A DNA stretch of 64,000 nucleotides, taken from Oscillatoriophycideae cyanobacterium NC_groundwater_1537_Pr4_S-0.65um_50_18. Its GTDB lineage: Bacteria; Cyanobacteriota; Cyanobacteriia; Elainellales; Elainellaceae. The translations under genes were made by a program, and so were the position numbers. Location of the stretch: NCBI GenBank assembly GCA_016208305.1, contig JACQYI010000009.1:310001-374000 (forward strand), in the 5' to 3' direction. Below, one piece after another: positions 18,888 to 28,742 of this stretch. Position 1 is the first letter of the stretch. Each line of letters opens with the position of its first letter. The notes below the pieces were generated by a model. That model saw only the letters and a program-made list of their open reading frames with translations, was not told where the DNA came from and ran no database searches.

Positions 18888-19454
18888 ATGGCAGACAACG
18901 GAAGAGCTACAATGGTTGCCCCCGCACCGACAGCAAATAGTTTGGTCGCACCCGCCAGCATCCCTGTTTCAGGTTCCCAAGCGCCTGTACTCTATTCAGG
19001 AAGCGAAACCTATTCTTACAATATCTTAGGCCCAAGCTCGTTTACGCTTACCCACCTAGATTTTGCAGGATCGAGTGTTATACCCGCAGCGCTCTCACAG
19101 TCCAAATATATTGTTGCCCTAGATGAAGAAGTTACGTTCAGCGTCGTGGTCACTTTTGACCAAAGTCCGCTGACTGCACTACTGATGTGTCTGGGCACAG
19201 ATATTAACATTGATTTTAGCTGTGAAGGATTTGGCAAAGGAGCCACCGAACAGGATGTGGAAGTGACCTACCTGACCACTGAAGGTCAGTTTGCTTACTT
19301 GATCACCGCTAAGACCACGCCTAGAAAAGCAGGTCTGACACCGGGCTTCTATGAACTAGCGGCTACAGCAACCATTGGGCCTGTGACTCACAAGTGTGGT
19401 CAACACATTTTGGGATACGGCTATATCGGTGAAGTTCGCTTCCAGGTGTACTAA
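18888..19454 (+). CDS. Protein of unknown function, probably beta-rich
   Basis: I do not recognise the 188-residue product. The first 45 residues are Ala/Pro/Ser-rich and low in complexity; the rest is rich in alternating Val, Thr and hydrophobic residues, as in a beta-sandwich, with VALDEEVTFSVVVTFDQSP near 85, three Cys (LMCLG, FSCEG, HKCGQ) and a C-terminal GYGYIGEVRFQVY. No signal peptide or membrane helix is clear. GAGG eight bases before the ATG, normal codon use and a length of 567 bases support a real gene. It follows the taxis cluster by 477 bases and precedes a PAS-LuxR regulator; no functional link is evident. Confidence 0.7.
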   Translation: MADNGRATMVAPAPTANSLVAPASIPVSGSQAPVLYSGSETYSYNILGPSSFTLTHLDFAGSSVIPAALSQSKYIVALDEEVTFSVVVTFDQSPLTALLMCLGTDINIDFSCEGFGKGATEQDVEVTYLTTEGQFAYLITAKTTPRKAGLTPGFYELAATATIGPVTHKCGQHILGYGYIGEVRFQVY

Positions 19455-19965
19455 GCTCAAAGCTCTCTTGAGTTAGGTTTTGCTGCTGAGTTAGGCTTTG
19501 TTGGATGATGCGCCTTGAATCAATACAACCTAGATTAACTCAGCAGATAAAATCCTTTTCTCCGCTTTAATCTCCGCTTGCAAGAGTTGGCTTCGTGTGG
19601 CGCTGCCTCAAGAAACCAACTCTTTGTTTTGTATGGCGTACCCTAAAATTCATCGTTTTTGTTGGGTTTCACGTTGTTCAACCCAAGCTACTAGCGCTAC
19701 AGAAAAGATCTGTCAGTCCACCAGGTGACGAACCTGAGTTAAGGGATTCACTCTGCAAACTCTCAAAAATTTGCATATTTTTGCGCTGCCTTTCTGCCAC
19801 TTTATCCCTACCAAACAACAACTCAAAGCCACTGATTTTAGCTATAGAATTTATCTTGGAAAGTGCGCTCCGTGAACCTTTCAAAAAAAACTCTATAGCC
19901 GGATTAAACAATACTAATAGCTTAATATTTAACAGCTTAATATCTACCCTAGAGGGTGATGGCTT
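19455..19965. other. Gap with degenerate repeat-like sequence
   Basis: The stretch 19595-19700 includes TTGTTGGGTTTCACGTTGTT-like sequence, which resembles a dispersed repeat seen in many cyanobacterial genomes (from memory). The open frame of 131 codons through it starts in that repeat and has poor composition, so I do not call it. An ACCCT-AG-AGGGT inverted repeat lies at 19946-19957, whose arms recur inside the palindrome at 19966-19995. Confidence 0.4.
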
Positions 19966-19995
19966 TACCCTTAATTTCGATCGAAATTAAGGGTA
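19966..19995. promoter_or_regulatory. 30-bp perfect palindrome upstream of the PAS-LuxR gene
   Basis: The left arm TACCCTTAATTTCGA is followed immediately by its exact reverse complement TCGAAATTAAGGGTA, with no spacer. It ends 18 bases before the ATG at 20014. Perfect two-fold symmetry over 30 bases suggests either an operator for a dimeric regulator (possibly the LuxR-type product itself) or, in RNA, a hairpin in the leader that would cover the ribosome binding site region. Confidence 0.65.
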
Positions 19996-20013
19996 TTCAT
20001 AGAAGCCCCTAAG

Positions 20014-20604
20014 ATGAAAAGCGCTATTAACCGTCCACAAGCTTTAACGCCCCAGACTGGTCTATCTAAAGAACTCTTCTCTACAAATCAAGAACAATTT
20101 CTTTCCCTTAAAAAAGGAATTGAAGACTTGATTGATGGCATCTTGATTTTGACTGATCAAAAGAAAATACTCTACGTCAACGATAGTGCCCGCCGGATTT
20201 TGCAGCAGCTTAACCAATCTCAGTCCTCATTTGAGTTAGTGCCCGCAGAGATCTGGCATATCTGTCAGTCACTCATTCATAGCCGCAATTTATTTCCTGA
20301 GCAGCAGTGGATGATTGAATCTGAAGTGTTTACAGATAGCTCTGCCTTTCATATTCGAGTGAGATGGCTCAAGCTCACCTCTATAGAACACCCCTGCTTG
20401 TTACTCATCATAGAAGACCGTTATCAAGCGATTAGAAATATGGCGATCGAAGAGTCAGAAAGATATGGGCTAACCCCCCGCGAACAAGAGGTCTGGATAT
20501 TGCATCGCTCAGGTTTGACCTATAAGCAAATTGCGGTGCAGCTTTGTATTACGCCCAATACGGTCAAAAAGCACATGAAAAGTGTTTACGTTAAGCAAAA
20601 ATAA
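20014..20604 (+). CDS. PAS-LuxR transcriptional regulator
   Basis: The 196-residue protein has a PAS-like sensor domain (residues about 30-135; LIDGILILTDQKKILYVND and a later VRWLKL...LLLIIEDR strand) and a LuxR-type helix-turn-helix (about 148-192; LTPREQEVWILHRSGLTYK and NTVKKHMKSVY). It has no receiver domain, so it is controlled by a ligand or partner sensed by the PAS domain. The C-terminus stops at KQK, just after the recognition helix, a little shorter than most LuxR domains. The 30-bp palindrome upstream may be its operator. It appears monocistronic; targets are unknown. Confidence 0.85.
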   Translation: MKSAINRPQALTPQTGLSKELFSTNQEQFLSLKKGIEDLIDGILILTDQKKILYVNDSARRILQQLNQSQSSFELVPAEIWHICQSLIHSRNLFPEQQWMIESEVFTDSSAFHIRVRWLKLTSIEHPCLLLIIEDRYQAIRNMAIEESERYGLTPREQEVWILHRSGLTYKQIAVQLCITPNTVKKHMKSVYVKQK

Positions 20605-21156
20605 GCAAGGTTTACCTGCAAAAAAGCATTGACACGGAAAATCTCAGGCTGAAGGGGAACCGTCAAAGGCAATTATTCCTCAAAAAAACAAAATTCTGGG
20701 TAAAATCCCGTCTAGGCGATCGCGATCGCATCTGGGCAAGGGTGGCAGGCAAGAGCGGCTGCCCTCAACTCCAGCATCGATATAGGTTAGAGCTGGGGGA
20801 GGGATCTGAGCGATCGCACCTCCCCTGCACCCCAAGATCGTGAATAATTACATTGGTAACTCTAAGATTCTGTCAAGTAATTTATCGGGAGCCACGGACT
20901 CTCTTTCAGCTTGCTTAAATAAAAATAACGACAGGCCAGATCAGCATATGAACTCAGGACATGAACGTATATGAATACAGCGACTGGCTAGCTCAATTGA
21001 GCCGCTGATCAAGCCATTCATATTGCAGGATCAGAGATTCAATCAACCCCAAGCGTGTTTTGGAAGTGTCGCGCTGCCAAAACGCTACGCCAGGTTAATG
21101 AATTCGCGATCCTCAGCCATCCATTTTGTTCCTAGAAGTTAAGAGACACAGAAGTT
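20605..21156. other. Intergenic gap, nothing recognised
   Basis: The 552 bases hold tandem HIP1-like sequence (GGCGATCGCGATCGC near 20715) and one more octamer-like site near 20810. No open frame of note, tRNA-like fold, terminator or riboswitch motif was found. The 3' end is the leader of the MFS gene. Confidence 0.4.
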
Positions 21157-22380
21157 ATGAGAACCCTAAATCAGGTTAGAGTGTCCGAATTTCAACAGCC
21201 AACGCTGTGGCTCCCGGTCTGTGCCTTGGCGCTAGTATATGCCCTGTTTAGCTTAGGCTGGATGGTCTATCGCGTGCATTTGCCCGCCCAGATGCTCCAG
21301 TTCGGGTTTTCCGAGCAGGCAGCTCCGCTCTTGCTCTTAATAGAAGCCATTATCTCGATCGCCGTTGAACCCATAGCTGGGGCATTGTCCGATCGCACCA
21401 ATCGCCATCAGGGCACCCGGTTTCCCATCATTGGCGTCGGCATTGCCTTTACCTCTCTACTGTTTGTCATTCTTCCCGCACTCACTTTTTCAGAGCCGAG
21501 TGCTACGGTGCGCTGGGTTTTAATCAGCATTATGCTGTCTTGGTCGATTGCGATGAGCTGTTTTCGCAGTCCGGCTTTGGCGTTGCTGAGGCGCTATGCT
21601 CCGACCCTACGGCTGCCTCAGGCCGCCAGTCTACTGACCTTTGCTTTTGGTCTGGCCGGAGCTGCCGCGCCCCTGGCTAGCCCTTTTGTGCTGAAGCTGG
21701 GCGCAACAATCTCCTTTACGCTAGTGGCGATCGCCCTCTTGCTCAGCGCCATCTGGCTGCGTTGGATGAACCCAATTACCCTAGCGGCTGCCGAACCTGC
21801 CGAATACTTTAGTTCTAATCAGCCGCTTGCCTTCTCGGCTCTGGCTCGATCTTTCGGGCTGGGGCTATGCTCAACGCTTGCCTTTCGGATGGCGATCGAA
21901 ACCTTTCCCAAAATTCTCAAAGCGCAGGTTCCTGACCTTCAGCCTCCGCTATTGGTGGGCGTGATTTTTATCTCTTTGGCGATCGCAGCCCTTCCCATCG
22001 GTCGATTTGCCATACGCCAAGGCAATAAGCAGACCATGCTGTTGGGATTGGCCATCACGGCTCTGTTTCTAGGCGGGATGGGGCTGAGCTACAGCCCAGC
22101 AATCGCAATTCTCATGGCTTTGGGCTTGGGGATTGGCTTTAGTTTTGTCCTGAATGGCACGCTGCCCTTTGCGCTCGAACAAGTTCCTCCCGATCGGGCG
22201 GGTTTGGGCATCGGCATCTTTTTTGCAGGGGTGGCAACGGCTGGGAGCCTAGTTTTAGGAGTCTTGAGCAAACCAGGCGTGCTGTCACCTCAAGGGGCGA
22301 TCGCTCTGGGCGTTATATCACTGGTCGGCGCGGGGCTTTGCCTCGGCATCCGGGGGCGTGACTTGATGCGCCGAGCCTAG
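21157..22380 (+). CDS. MFS transporter
   Basis: The 407-residue protein has about 12 hydrophobic segments and the major facilitator loop 2-3 motif as GALSDRTNRHQGTR (about residues 76-89). The pattern around VEPIAGALSDR resembles the branch of MFS proteins related to sugar or sucrose:proton transporters and the chlorophyll-binding-like BCH2/PucC group, but I cannot choose a substrate. It ends eight bases from the 3' end of the convergent WD40 gene, leaving almost no room for terminators. Expression and function are otherwise unknown. Confidence 0.82.
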   Translation: MRTLNQVRVSEFQQPTLWLPVCALALVYALFSLGWMVYRVHLPAQMLQFGFSEQAAPLLLLIEAIISIAVEPIAGALSDRTNRHQGTRFPIIGVGIAFTSLLFVILPALTFSEPSATVRWVLISIMLSWSIAMSCFRSPALALLRRYAPTLRLPQAASLLTFAFGLAGAAAPLASPFVLKLGATISFTLVAIALLLSAIWLRWMNPITLAAAEPAEYFSSNQPLAFSALARSFGLGLCSTLAFRMAIETFPKILKAQVPDLQPPLLVGVIFISLAIAALPIGRFAIRQGNKQTMLLGLAITALFLGGMGLSYSPAIAILMALGLGIGFSFVLNGTLPFALEQVPPDRAGLGIGIFFAGVATAGSLVLGVLSKPGVLSPQGAIALGVISLVGAGLCLGIRGRDLMRRA

Positions 22381-22388
22381 CGCTTGCT

Positions 22389-25300
22389 TCACGTCTCCTC
22401 AACATTCTCTGCGCCTAAAGCAAATAGAGCGGTGCGTTGCGCTTCGGTCAATCCGGTTGCTCCCGAAATGTTCATGCCTTCATAAGGGCGATCGGCTCTC
22501 AGCGTTTTCAGGCATTCGCCTGTTTGCACTGCCCATAGCCTAATCGTCTCGTCTTCGCTGCCTGTCGCCAACTGCTGTCCATCTGGGGAAAAAGAAACCG
22601 ATCGCACTTCCTTGTGTCCCTCTAGGGTTCTCAGGCAGTCTCCTGTTGAGACTTGCCAAATTTTGACCGTCTGGTCGGTGCTGCCGCTAGCGAGCAAAGA
22701 GCCATCGGGGCTAAAGGCGATCGCCTGAATCCAGCCTCGCTGCCCTTTCAGAATGCTCAGACATTCGCCAGTGCTAGCGTTCCACAGTCTAATCGTCTGG
22801 TCATCGCTGCCGCTGGCAATCAGCTCTTGTTTCTCTATTCCAGATGGATTTAACGCAACCGGACTCACAGCCACCGAAAATACGTAACGGCTATGTCCCT
22901 CAAAAATCCGCAGGCACTGACCCGTCGCAACATCCCACAGCCGAATCGTCTGATCTTCGCTGCCCGTAATCAGGCGATCGCTTTCTGTGAGAAATGCCAT
23001 GCCATAGATGCGTCCCGTATGCCCTTTTAGCGTTCTCAAACGCGGTATAGAGAACGGTATCGGCTTAGGAGAATTGGAGTCGCTAGGCAGCGCTGTATAA
23101 ACGGCACTCATATCCCAAATTTTGACGGTATTATCGCCATTGTTGGTTGCCAGCAGTTGGCCGTCTAGACTGAACTCGACCCGACGCATTTGCCCCGATC
23201 GCTCTTGCAAAGTCTTCAAACACCGTCCGGTCGCCCGGTGCCAAAGGCGAATGGTCTGGTCGTCGCCCCCACTCGCCAGGATTTGTCCTTGTGGGCTAAA
23301 AGTTGCCGTCCAGACGCGCCCTTGATGCCCCTCTAGAATGTGGCTACAGCGTCCGGACTTGGCATCCCACAGCCGCACCTTGCCATCTTCGCTGGCGCTG
23401 ATGAGCTGAGTGCCATCGGGACTAAAAGCGGCTGACCAAATCCAGTTGTTGTAGCCTTGAAACGTGCGAATGCAGCGTCCCGTGTCTACTTCCCAAAGCT
23501 TGAGGGTTTGGTCGTCGCTGCCGCTGGCGATCGTTAAACCATCGGGACTGAAGGCGATCGACCAGACCTGGCTGTCGTGCCCCTGAAAGGTTTTGAGGCA
23601 GTGCTGAGTCTGAATGTCCCAGAATTTGATCATCTGGTCGTCGCCCCCTGTAGCAATGACCTCCCCCAATGTGCCTGCGCCTTTTGCCATCGGCGGGAAA
23701 GCCAGCGACCAAATGCGGCGATCGCAACCGATGGTTTGTAGACATTCGCCCGTTTCCGCCTGCCAGATTTTGACCAGCGCATCATCGCCACCGCTCGCCA
23801 CCAGCCGACCGTCTGGACTAAAGGCGATCGACCGAATCCGTTGGGTATGGCCAGGTAAGGCTTTCAATTCGTCCGTTTCCCAATTCCACAGGCGAATGAT
23901 GTGATCCTCGCCCCCACTGGCGATCGTGGAGCCATCGGGGCTAAAAGCCACGGCACACACGCCGCTTTTAGAGTCTGCCATCACCTCAAGACAGTCGCCC
24001 GTTTCCACATCCCAGATGCGCACCGTACCATCTTCGCTAGCGCTGGCTAACTGGCCGCCCTTGGGGTGAAAGGCGATCGCCCAGACCCAGTTGGTATGCC
24101 CGCGAAAATCTTGATAGCACTGTCCTGTTCTGGCATCCCACAGGCGGATAATTTGGTCTTCGCCGCTGCTGGCAAAGGTGGGGCTGCCAACCGTCTCAGG
24201 AGAAAAGGCGATCGCCTTGACCCAAGAGGTATGCTCACGACAGGTCAAAAGCTGCTGACCGCTATTCAAGTTCCAGACCAGAATTTTGCCATCGCCATCG
24301 CTGCTGGCTAAAAGCTGTCCGTCTGGGCTAATCGCTACTGACAAAATGCTGCCTAACGTTTGGGCAAACACCGACTTAGCCAAGTCAGCCGCTGCAAAAT
24401 TGACGCGATGCAGCGCTACATCTTGCAGGTAGGCGTGCCAGATGGTCAGCTCAGAGAAATCATATCCGGTCAGATCGGTGCCCAACTGACGAAACAAATT
24501 CAGCAAGTTGCCAGCCGCATATCCAGGCGTGCTGCTCATGCGCAGGTGCTCTAGATGCTGATTTAGATGCTGTTCAATGCCTTGCTTTGAGCGAAACTGC
24601 ATCAGCAGCTTGTCTACCAACGGCTCCAAAATGAGGCGACTTTGGCGATCGCGAATGTAGTCTTTGCTAGAGGCTTTGAGCAGGGCATGGGTGTGAAACA
24701 GGGTGCCCCTCTCATCACCGCTCTCATCGCCCATCTCATCACCAATCTCGCGCTTCATGGTTTCAATCAACCGATCGGTGACATATTCCATCACCACGGG
24801 CTGTTGGGTGTAGCGTTGGGCAATTTTTTCAACCAGCGATCGCCGCATCAGCGACCCGATCGCCTCCATCAGCTTAGATTTGGGGTTGGTCTTAGGAAAG
24901 GCAATTAAGTCTTCCTGAAGTTCGGTAAAGGAGATAGATTCGCGGGCGATTGCTAGCCAATACATCATGTCTTGCTCTAGCCGCGAGAGGCGATCGAACT
25001 GCTGGTCTAGCAGATTGCGGATATCGTCGAACACCATAGCGCCCTGCGTCAGAAATTCCGACAGGTCGCCATCAAATAAGTCTTGAATGGTGCTGGCAAC
25101 AATTTTGAGCGCCAAAGGATTTCCCGCATAGCGATCGCTGAGGGTTTGCCAGTCGGCATCTGTCCCAACAAAAGTTCCTTTGGCTTGCAGAACCGCTTTG
25201 GAGTCATTTCCTGCTAGACCGCTAAGGCGGAGCGATCGCACTGGCAGCGTTTCTCCTTCCAAAGCCGTCAAATCTCTAGGATTTTCGCGGCTCGTCAGCA

Positions 25301-26156
25301 CCAAGCAGCTTGAGTGGGCGGTCTGAGCCAAGCGCCGCAGCAGTTCACCATAGCCCTGATACTTGCTCTGAAGATAGCCAGAATATTCACCCGCCTGCAA
25401 AATTGTTTCGACGTTATCCAGCACGAGCAAACAGCGGTGCGATCGCAAAAACTCCATCAGCCGCGACACGCGCTCTGCCGCATCGGGCGGCAAATCGGCC
25501 TCTTTGAGGCGATCGCCTGACAGCACGCGAATCAAATCGGCCACCAGCGTTTCTACCGGAGGGGCATTACGCAGCGTGCGCCAAAGAATGAACTGAAAGG
25601 CGGGGGCTGTAGGTGCAGCAGCCAAGCCAGATTTCTGCGATCGCTCCTCGGCCATTTCTGCCGCCAGCTTGACCGAAATCGCTGTTTTGCCGATGCCGCC
25701 CATGCCCAAAATAGAAATCGATCGGCAGCCTTCCTCTAAAATCCAGCGCTTTAGGGTTGCCAGCTCAACGGTGCGGCCATAGAAGGTAGAGACATCGATC
25801 GCCTCACCCCAATCGACCGTCGGCAGCAGCGGAGCACTCGGAGCCTCAGCAGGTTCAGCTATGGGGCGATCGGCAGGGGAAACGGGTGGCGCTGCTGAAA
25901 CCACCGATCGCCCCAACCGTTTTAACACAGACTGGGCGTTATTTTTGGTAACGCGCTCTCCCAAACCTTCCGAGAGAAATTTCCATAGCTTTGCGCCCGT
26001 ATCTTTGATGTACCCTGCGTCATAGCCCATGCGTTCTGCCATGTCCGCATAGGTTTCGCCCTCCCAGCAGGCACAAAAAATTTGCTCCTGAATGGTGTTC
26101 AGATGCTCTTGCTGCAAGAGGGTATCTAGTAGGGCAAGCGCTTCTTCTGCTGTCAT
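22389..26156 (-). CDS. STAND NTPase: N-terminal HTH, NB-ARC, 14 WD40 repeats
   Basis: The 1255-residue protein starts with a small helical HTH-like domain (residues about 1-85, with [19 protein letters not shown]) that is typical of cyanobacterial NB-ARC/WD40 proteins. A Pro/Ala linker follows, then an NB-ARC ATPase: P-loop GMGGIGKT at 151-158, Walker B LLVLDNVE near 245, and LTSRE near 292. A helical arm region leads to 14 WD40 repeats (about 640-1215), enough for two seven-bladed propellers, and a tail with [21 protein letters not shown] proteins act as ligand-triggered switches; many bacterial ones act in phage defence or signalling. No effector enzyme is fused, so the output is unclear. 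Confidence 0.9.
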   Translation of the reverse strand: MTAEEALALLDTLLQQEHLNTIQEQIFCACWEGETYADMAERMGYDAGYIKDTGAKLWKFLSEGLGERVTKNNAQSVLKRLGRSVVSAAPPVSPADRPIAEPAEAPSAPLLPTVDWGEAIDVSTFYGRTVELATLKRWILEEGCRSISILGMGGIGKTAISVKLAAEMAEERSQKSGLAAAPTAPAFQFILWRTLRNAPPVETLVADLIRVLSGDRLKEADLPPDAAERVSRLMEFLRSHRCLLVLDNVETILQAGEYSGYLQSKYQGYGELLRRLAQTAHSSCLVLTSRENPRDLTALEGETLPVRSLRLSGLAGNDSKAVLQAKGTFVGTDADWQTLSDRYAGNPLALKIVASTIQDLFDGDLSEFLTQGAMVFDDIRNLLDQQFDRLSRLEQDMMYWLAIARESISFTELQEDLIAFPKTNPKSKLMEAIGSLMRRSLVEKIAQRYTQQPVVMEYVTDRLIETMKREIGDEMGDESGDERGTLFHTHALLKASSKDYIRDRQSRLILEPLVDKLLMQFRSKQGIEQHLNQHLEHLRMSSTPGYAAGNLLNLFRQLGTDLTGYDFSELTIWHAYLQDVALHRVNFAAADLAKSVFAQTLGSILSVAISPDGQLLASSDGDGKILVWNLNSGQQLLTCREHTSWVKAIAFSPETVGSPTFASSGEDQIIRLWDARTGQCYQDFRGHTNWVWAIAFHPKGGQLASASEDGTVRIWDVETGDCLEVMADSKSGVCAVAFSPDGSTIASGGEDHIIRLWNWETDELKALPGHTQRIRSIAFSPDGRLVASGGDDALVKIWQAETGECLQTIGCDRRIWSLAFPPMAKGAGTLGEVIATGGDDQMIKFWDIQTQHCLKTFQGHDSQVWSIAFSPDGLTIASGSDDQTLKLWEVDTGRCIRTFQGYNNWIWSAAFSPDGTQLISASEDGKVRLWDAKSGRCSHILEGHQGRVWTATFSPQGQILASGGDDQTIRLWHRATGRCLKTLQERSGQMRRVEFSLDGQLLATNNGDNTVKIWDMSAVYTALPSDSNSPKPIPFSIPRLRTLKGHTGRIYGMAFLTESDRLITGSEDQTIRLWDVATGQCLRIFEGHSRYVFSVAVSPVALNPSGIEKQELIASGSDDQTIRLWNASTGECLSILKGQRGWIQAIAFSPDGSLLASGSTDQTVKIWQVSTGDCLRTLEGHKEVRSVSFSPDGQQLATGSEDETIRLWAVQTGECLKTLRADRPYEGMNISGATGLTEAQRTALFALGAENVEET

Positions 26157-26274
26157 TTCACTTTAATCTGGCGATCGTTACCTGAAATTATCGCAGACTG
26201 ATTCAAAATGGCGGCATTAGTAAAGTTCTGCCCAGCAATTCCCCGATTGAAACAACATCGGTCGATCGCAAATT

Positions 26275-26351
26275 AGGGTTTTGTAGCGCGCGCCACAAAA
26301 CCCTAAAAGCTGGATTTCAAGGGCGCTCCGCGCCTGTGAAATCCAGCTTTT
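26275..26351. repeat. Dispersed double-hairpin repeat, copy A
   Basis: Hairpin 1 has AGGGTTTTGT and ACAAAACCCT arms (26275-26304) around a GC-rich centre. Hairpin 2 has a perfect 15-bp stem, AAAAGCTGGATTTCA (26305-26319) with TGAAATCCAGCTTTT (26337-26351). A related copy in the opposite orientation is at 54521-54598. It lies between two minus-strand genes and could end the transcript of the PPC-domain gene upstream. Confidence 0.8.
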
Positions 26352-26484
26352 AGAAAAAACAGGAGGACTTGGCAATCTGCTGAACATGTTGAAACAACAA
26401 ACTAAAACTATCCTCCGATTAAGCAGTGCTGCACTCTCTTAAGGTGTGCTGTGATGCAGTCAAAGCTTATGAGATATTGCCGAA

Positions 26485-26997
26485 CTAGATCGGGCGCAGG
26501 CGAGTCAGTTTCAGATTAAAGGAGCCAAGTCCTTGCCCTGCATAGGGACTAACGCGAATGATGTAGTTACCGGGTCGCGTGATGCGAGAAAAGAGCAGCG
26601 AATTGGTCGTGCCATCAGGGCCATCATCGTTTTCGCTCACGGTCGAACCATCGGGGGCAATGAGCGCAATAATCGGGTCAAAGTCTTCAGAGGACAGATC
26701 TAAAACGATTTGATCCCCCTCTTCAAAAGTCACCACGTAATCGCGGTAGAAGCCACCCGACCCCGTCGGAATGTCTTTGTCGGTGAGTGTAGCCGACACT
26801 TCATTGCTAGTTGGCAGTGTAATGGGGTTGTAGAGAGGCGTTTGGGCACTCACAGGTTCAGCGCTAGACCAGGCGCTTAGGGCGATCGTCAAAGCGGTCA
26901 ATGGCAAGAGGAGAGGAAAGCTCAACTTCGAAACTTGGAACTTTTGCATAGAAGACATTCTCATACCCATTTGATTTTGATTCCGACAGATGCCCAC
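26485..26997 (-). CDS. Exported protein with a PPC-like domain
   Basis: The protein of up to 170 residues has a signal peptide (hydrophobic LLLPLTALTIALSAW, cleavage near VSAQ) and one compact domain of about 100 residues resembling bacterial pre-peptidase C-terminal (PPC) domains: EEGDQIVLDLSSEDFDPII, LIAPDGSTVSENDDG, and a final PGNYIIRVSPY. PPC domains are beta-sandwich modules usually found attached to secreted proteases; here it stands alone, so it may be a periplasmic or surface binding protein. The true start may be an internal Met (MRMSSMQ or MSSMQ) about 10-14 residues in. No operon partner is apparent. Confidence 0.75.
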   Translation of the reverse strand: MGICRNQNQMGMRMSSMQKFQVSKLSFPLLLPLTALTIALSAWSSAEPVSAQTPLYNPITLPTSNEVSATLTDKDIPTGSGGFYRDYVVTFEEGDQIVLDLSSEDFDPIIALIAPDGSTVSENDDGPDGTTNSLLFSRITRPGNYIIRVSPYAGQGLGSFNLKLTRLRPI

Positions 26998-27350
26998 TCC
27001 TGCCTCAAAAGATCAGCCTAAGAAGCTGCTTTGAGTAGTGGTTAGGACACGATCGCAGGTGCTCATCTCTCAAACATTCCCATACCTAATGTTCGTGGCT
27101 AAATTAACCTGAATTTTTTTGAGAAAGCAGCTCACTTTTTCAAAAAAATCTTAGATTTGATTCAATTCACGATTCTAAGATTGAGGAATATTTGAGTCAA
27201 ACAACCAGATCCCGTCAATTATGCATCATCCTGCTGGCTACCTCGCCTAAATCGCCCCCAATTAAGCGCTCAGCCAAAATCCCTTATGGCAGCCGCAGCC
27301 CCTCACGAGATGACTTAAGATGAAGAAATATTGCCGCTGCGAGGAATCTT
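26998..27350. other. Divergent promoter region, nothing specific recognised
   Basis: This 353-base region separates the PPC-domain gene (leftward) from grxC (rightward) and must contain both promoters. I see AT-rich tracts (27110-27160) but no clear operator, terminator or RNA. Confidence 0.4.
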
Positions 27351-27617
27351 ATGGCTGCGAACGTTGAAATTTACACCTGGAGTTCTTGCCCTTACTGTAT
27401 TCGAGCAAAAGCGCTGCTCACCCGCAAAGGCGCAGAATTCACAGAGTATTGCATTGATGGCGATGAAGCAGCCCGCAAAAAAATGGCGCAACGCGCTAAT
27501 GGCGGACGCTCTTTACCGCAGATTTTCATTAATGACCAGCACATTGGTGGTTGCGATGATCTGCATGCTTTAGAGGCTAGAGGCGGTTTAGATGCCCTGT
27601 TGCAAAAAGTGGGCTAG
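27351..27617 (+). CDS. grxC: Glutaredoxin 3
   Basis: The 88-residue dithiol glutaredoxin has the active site CPYC at about residues 14-17, TLPQIFI-type cis-Pro loop as SLPQIFIND, and the glutathione-binding GGCDDLHAL. It reduces protein disulfides and glutathione mixed disulfides with electrons from glutathione. The start is set by GAGG six bases upstream. It lies 65 bases before gshB on the same strand, and the pairing of a glutaredoxin gene with glutathione synthetase is common in cyanobacteria; co-expression makes sense because the enzyme uses the product of its neighbour. Confidence 0.95.
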   Translation: MAANVEIYTWSSCPYCIRAKALLTRKGAEFTEYCIDGDEAARKKMAQRANGGRSLPQIFINDQHIGGCDDLHALEARGGLDALLQKVG

Positions 27618-27682
27618 AGGGTTTTGAGCTACCGCGTGGCGCGATGCAGGTGTGCTGAGCCATTTTTTCAAGGAGTTATTCA

Positions 27683-28651
27683 GTGAAATTTGCATTCATT
27701 ATTGACCCGATCGCCAAGCTTGATCCGGGGCATGATACGAGCGTGGCGCTGATGGAAGCGGCTCAGATGATGGGGCATGAGGTCTGGATCACCGAAGCTC
27801 AAGGGCTGAGTGTGGTGGCAGGCAAGGCTTATGCGATCGCCCAATCTGTTTCGGTAGAGCCTGTGCAGCTTGTAGAGGGCAAGTGGGTCACCCAGCCGGA
27901 CTGGTTCACGCTAGGCGATCGCGTTTCTATCCTGCTGGAAGAAATGGATGCGGTGTTTATGCGCACTGACCCGCCTGTGACCATTCCCTACCTGTATGCC
28001 ACTTATATCTTGGACGCTGTTGATCCGGCAAAAACGTTGGTGGTCAATGCTCCTAGCGGCATCCGGGCGGCTAATGAAAAAATGTATGCGCTTCAGTTTG
28101 CGGACGCTATTCCTGACACGATCGTCAGCCAAGACAAACAAATCATCCGGGAATTTGTTGAGCGGCAAGGCATGGCAGTAATCAAGCCGTTGGGTGGCAA
28201 GGCTGGAGAGGGCATTTTGCTGGTGGAAGCCAGCGATCGCAACTTTAATTCCCTCATCGAGATCAGTACGCAGGGCAAAACGCCCATTATGGTTCAAGCC
28301 TATCTGCCTGCGGCCAAAGACGGCGACAAGCGAATTATTTTGCTAGATGGCGTGCCCATTGGCGCAGTCAATCGCATTCCGACGGGCAAAGAGTTTCGCG
28401 GCAATATGGCAGTCGGGGGACGCGCAGCACAGGTTGAGATCACCGATCGCGATCGGCAAATTTGCGATCAGGTGGCTCCTGCCCTGCGTCGAGATGGGCT
28501 GTTCTTTGTGGGCATTGATGTGATTGGGGGCTATCTGACTGAGGTGAATGTCACTAGCCCGACTGGAATTCGTGAGATCGATCGCCTAGAGGGTGTCAAG
28601 TTGGGTAAGCAGGTAATCACCTGGGTCGAGAAGCGCTGGCAAAAGGAATGA
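27683..28651 (+). CDS. gshB: Glutathione synthetase
   Basis: GshB joins gamma-glutamylcysteine and glycine with ATP to make glutathione. The 322-residue length is normal. The N-terminal domain starts FAFIIDPIAKLDPGHDTS, followed by the ATP-grasp fold (about residues 125-315) with VIKPLGGKAGEGILLV, RIILLDGVPIGAVNRIP and the metal-binding EVNVTSPTG near the C-terminus. The GTG start has AGGAG seven bases upstream. It is the second gene of the grxC-gshB pair. Confidence 0.97.
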   Translation: MKFAFIIDPIAKLDPGHDTSVALMEAAQMMGHEVWITEAQGLSVVAGKAYAIAQSVSVEPVQLVEGKWVTQPDWFTLGDRVSILLEEMDAVFMRTDPPVTIPYLYATYILDAVDPAKTLVVNAPSGIRAANEKMYALQFADAIPDTIVSQDKQIIREFVERQGMAVIKPLGGKAGEGILLVEASDRNFNSLIEISTQGKTPIMVQAYLPAAKDGDKRIILLDGVPIGAVNRIPTGKEFRGNMAVGGRAAQVEITDRDRQICDQVAPALRRDGLFFVGIDVIGGYLTEVNVTSPTGIREIDRLEGVKLGKQVITWVEKRWQKE

Positions 28652-28742
28652 GGTATCTAGAACTACAATTGGCTTAAGCCAGTTCCATTAGGTTCGGTAG
28701 AGCTACTGTTCGGTTTGCGCAAGAAGCATTTCAAGAGGTTGT

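Noticed and set aside
19595-19990. 131-codon plus-strand frame upstream of the PAS-LuxR gene
   Set aside because: It begins inside a degenerate dispersed repeat and runs into the 30-bp palindrome; composition is not protein-like.
20605-21156. Possible structured RNA
   Set aside because: No recognisable riboswitch, tRNA or terminator pattern could be traced by eye; only HIP1 octamers stand out.
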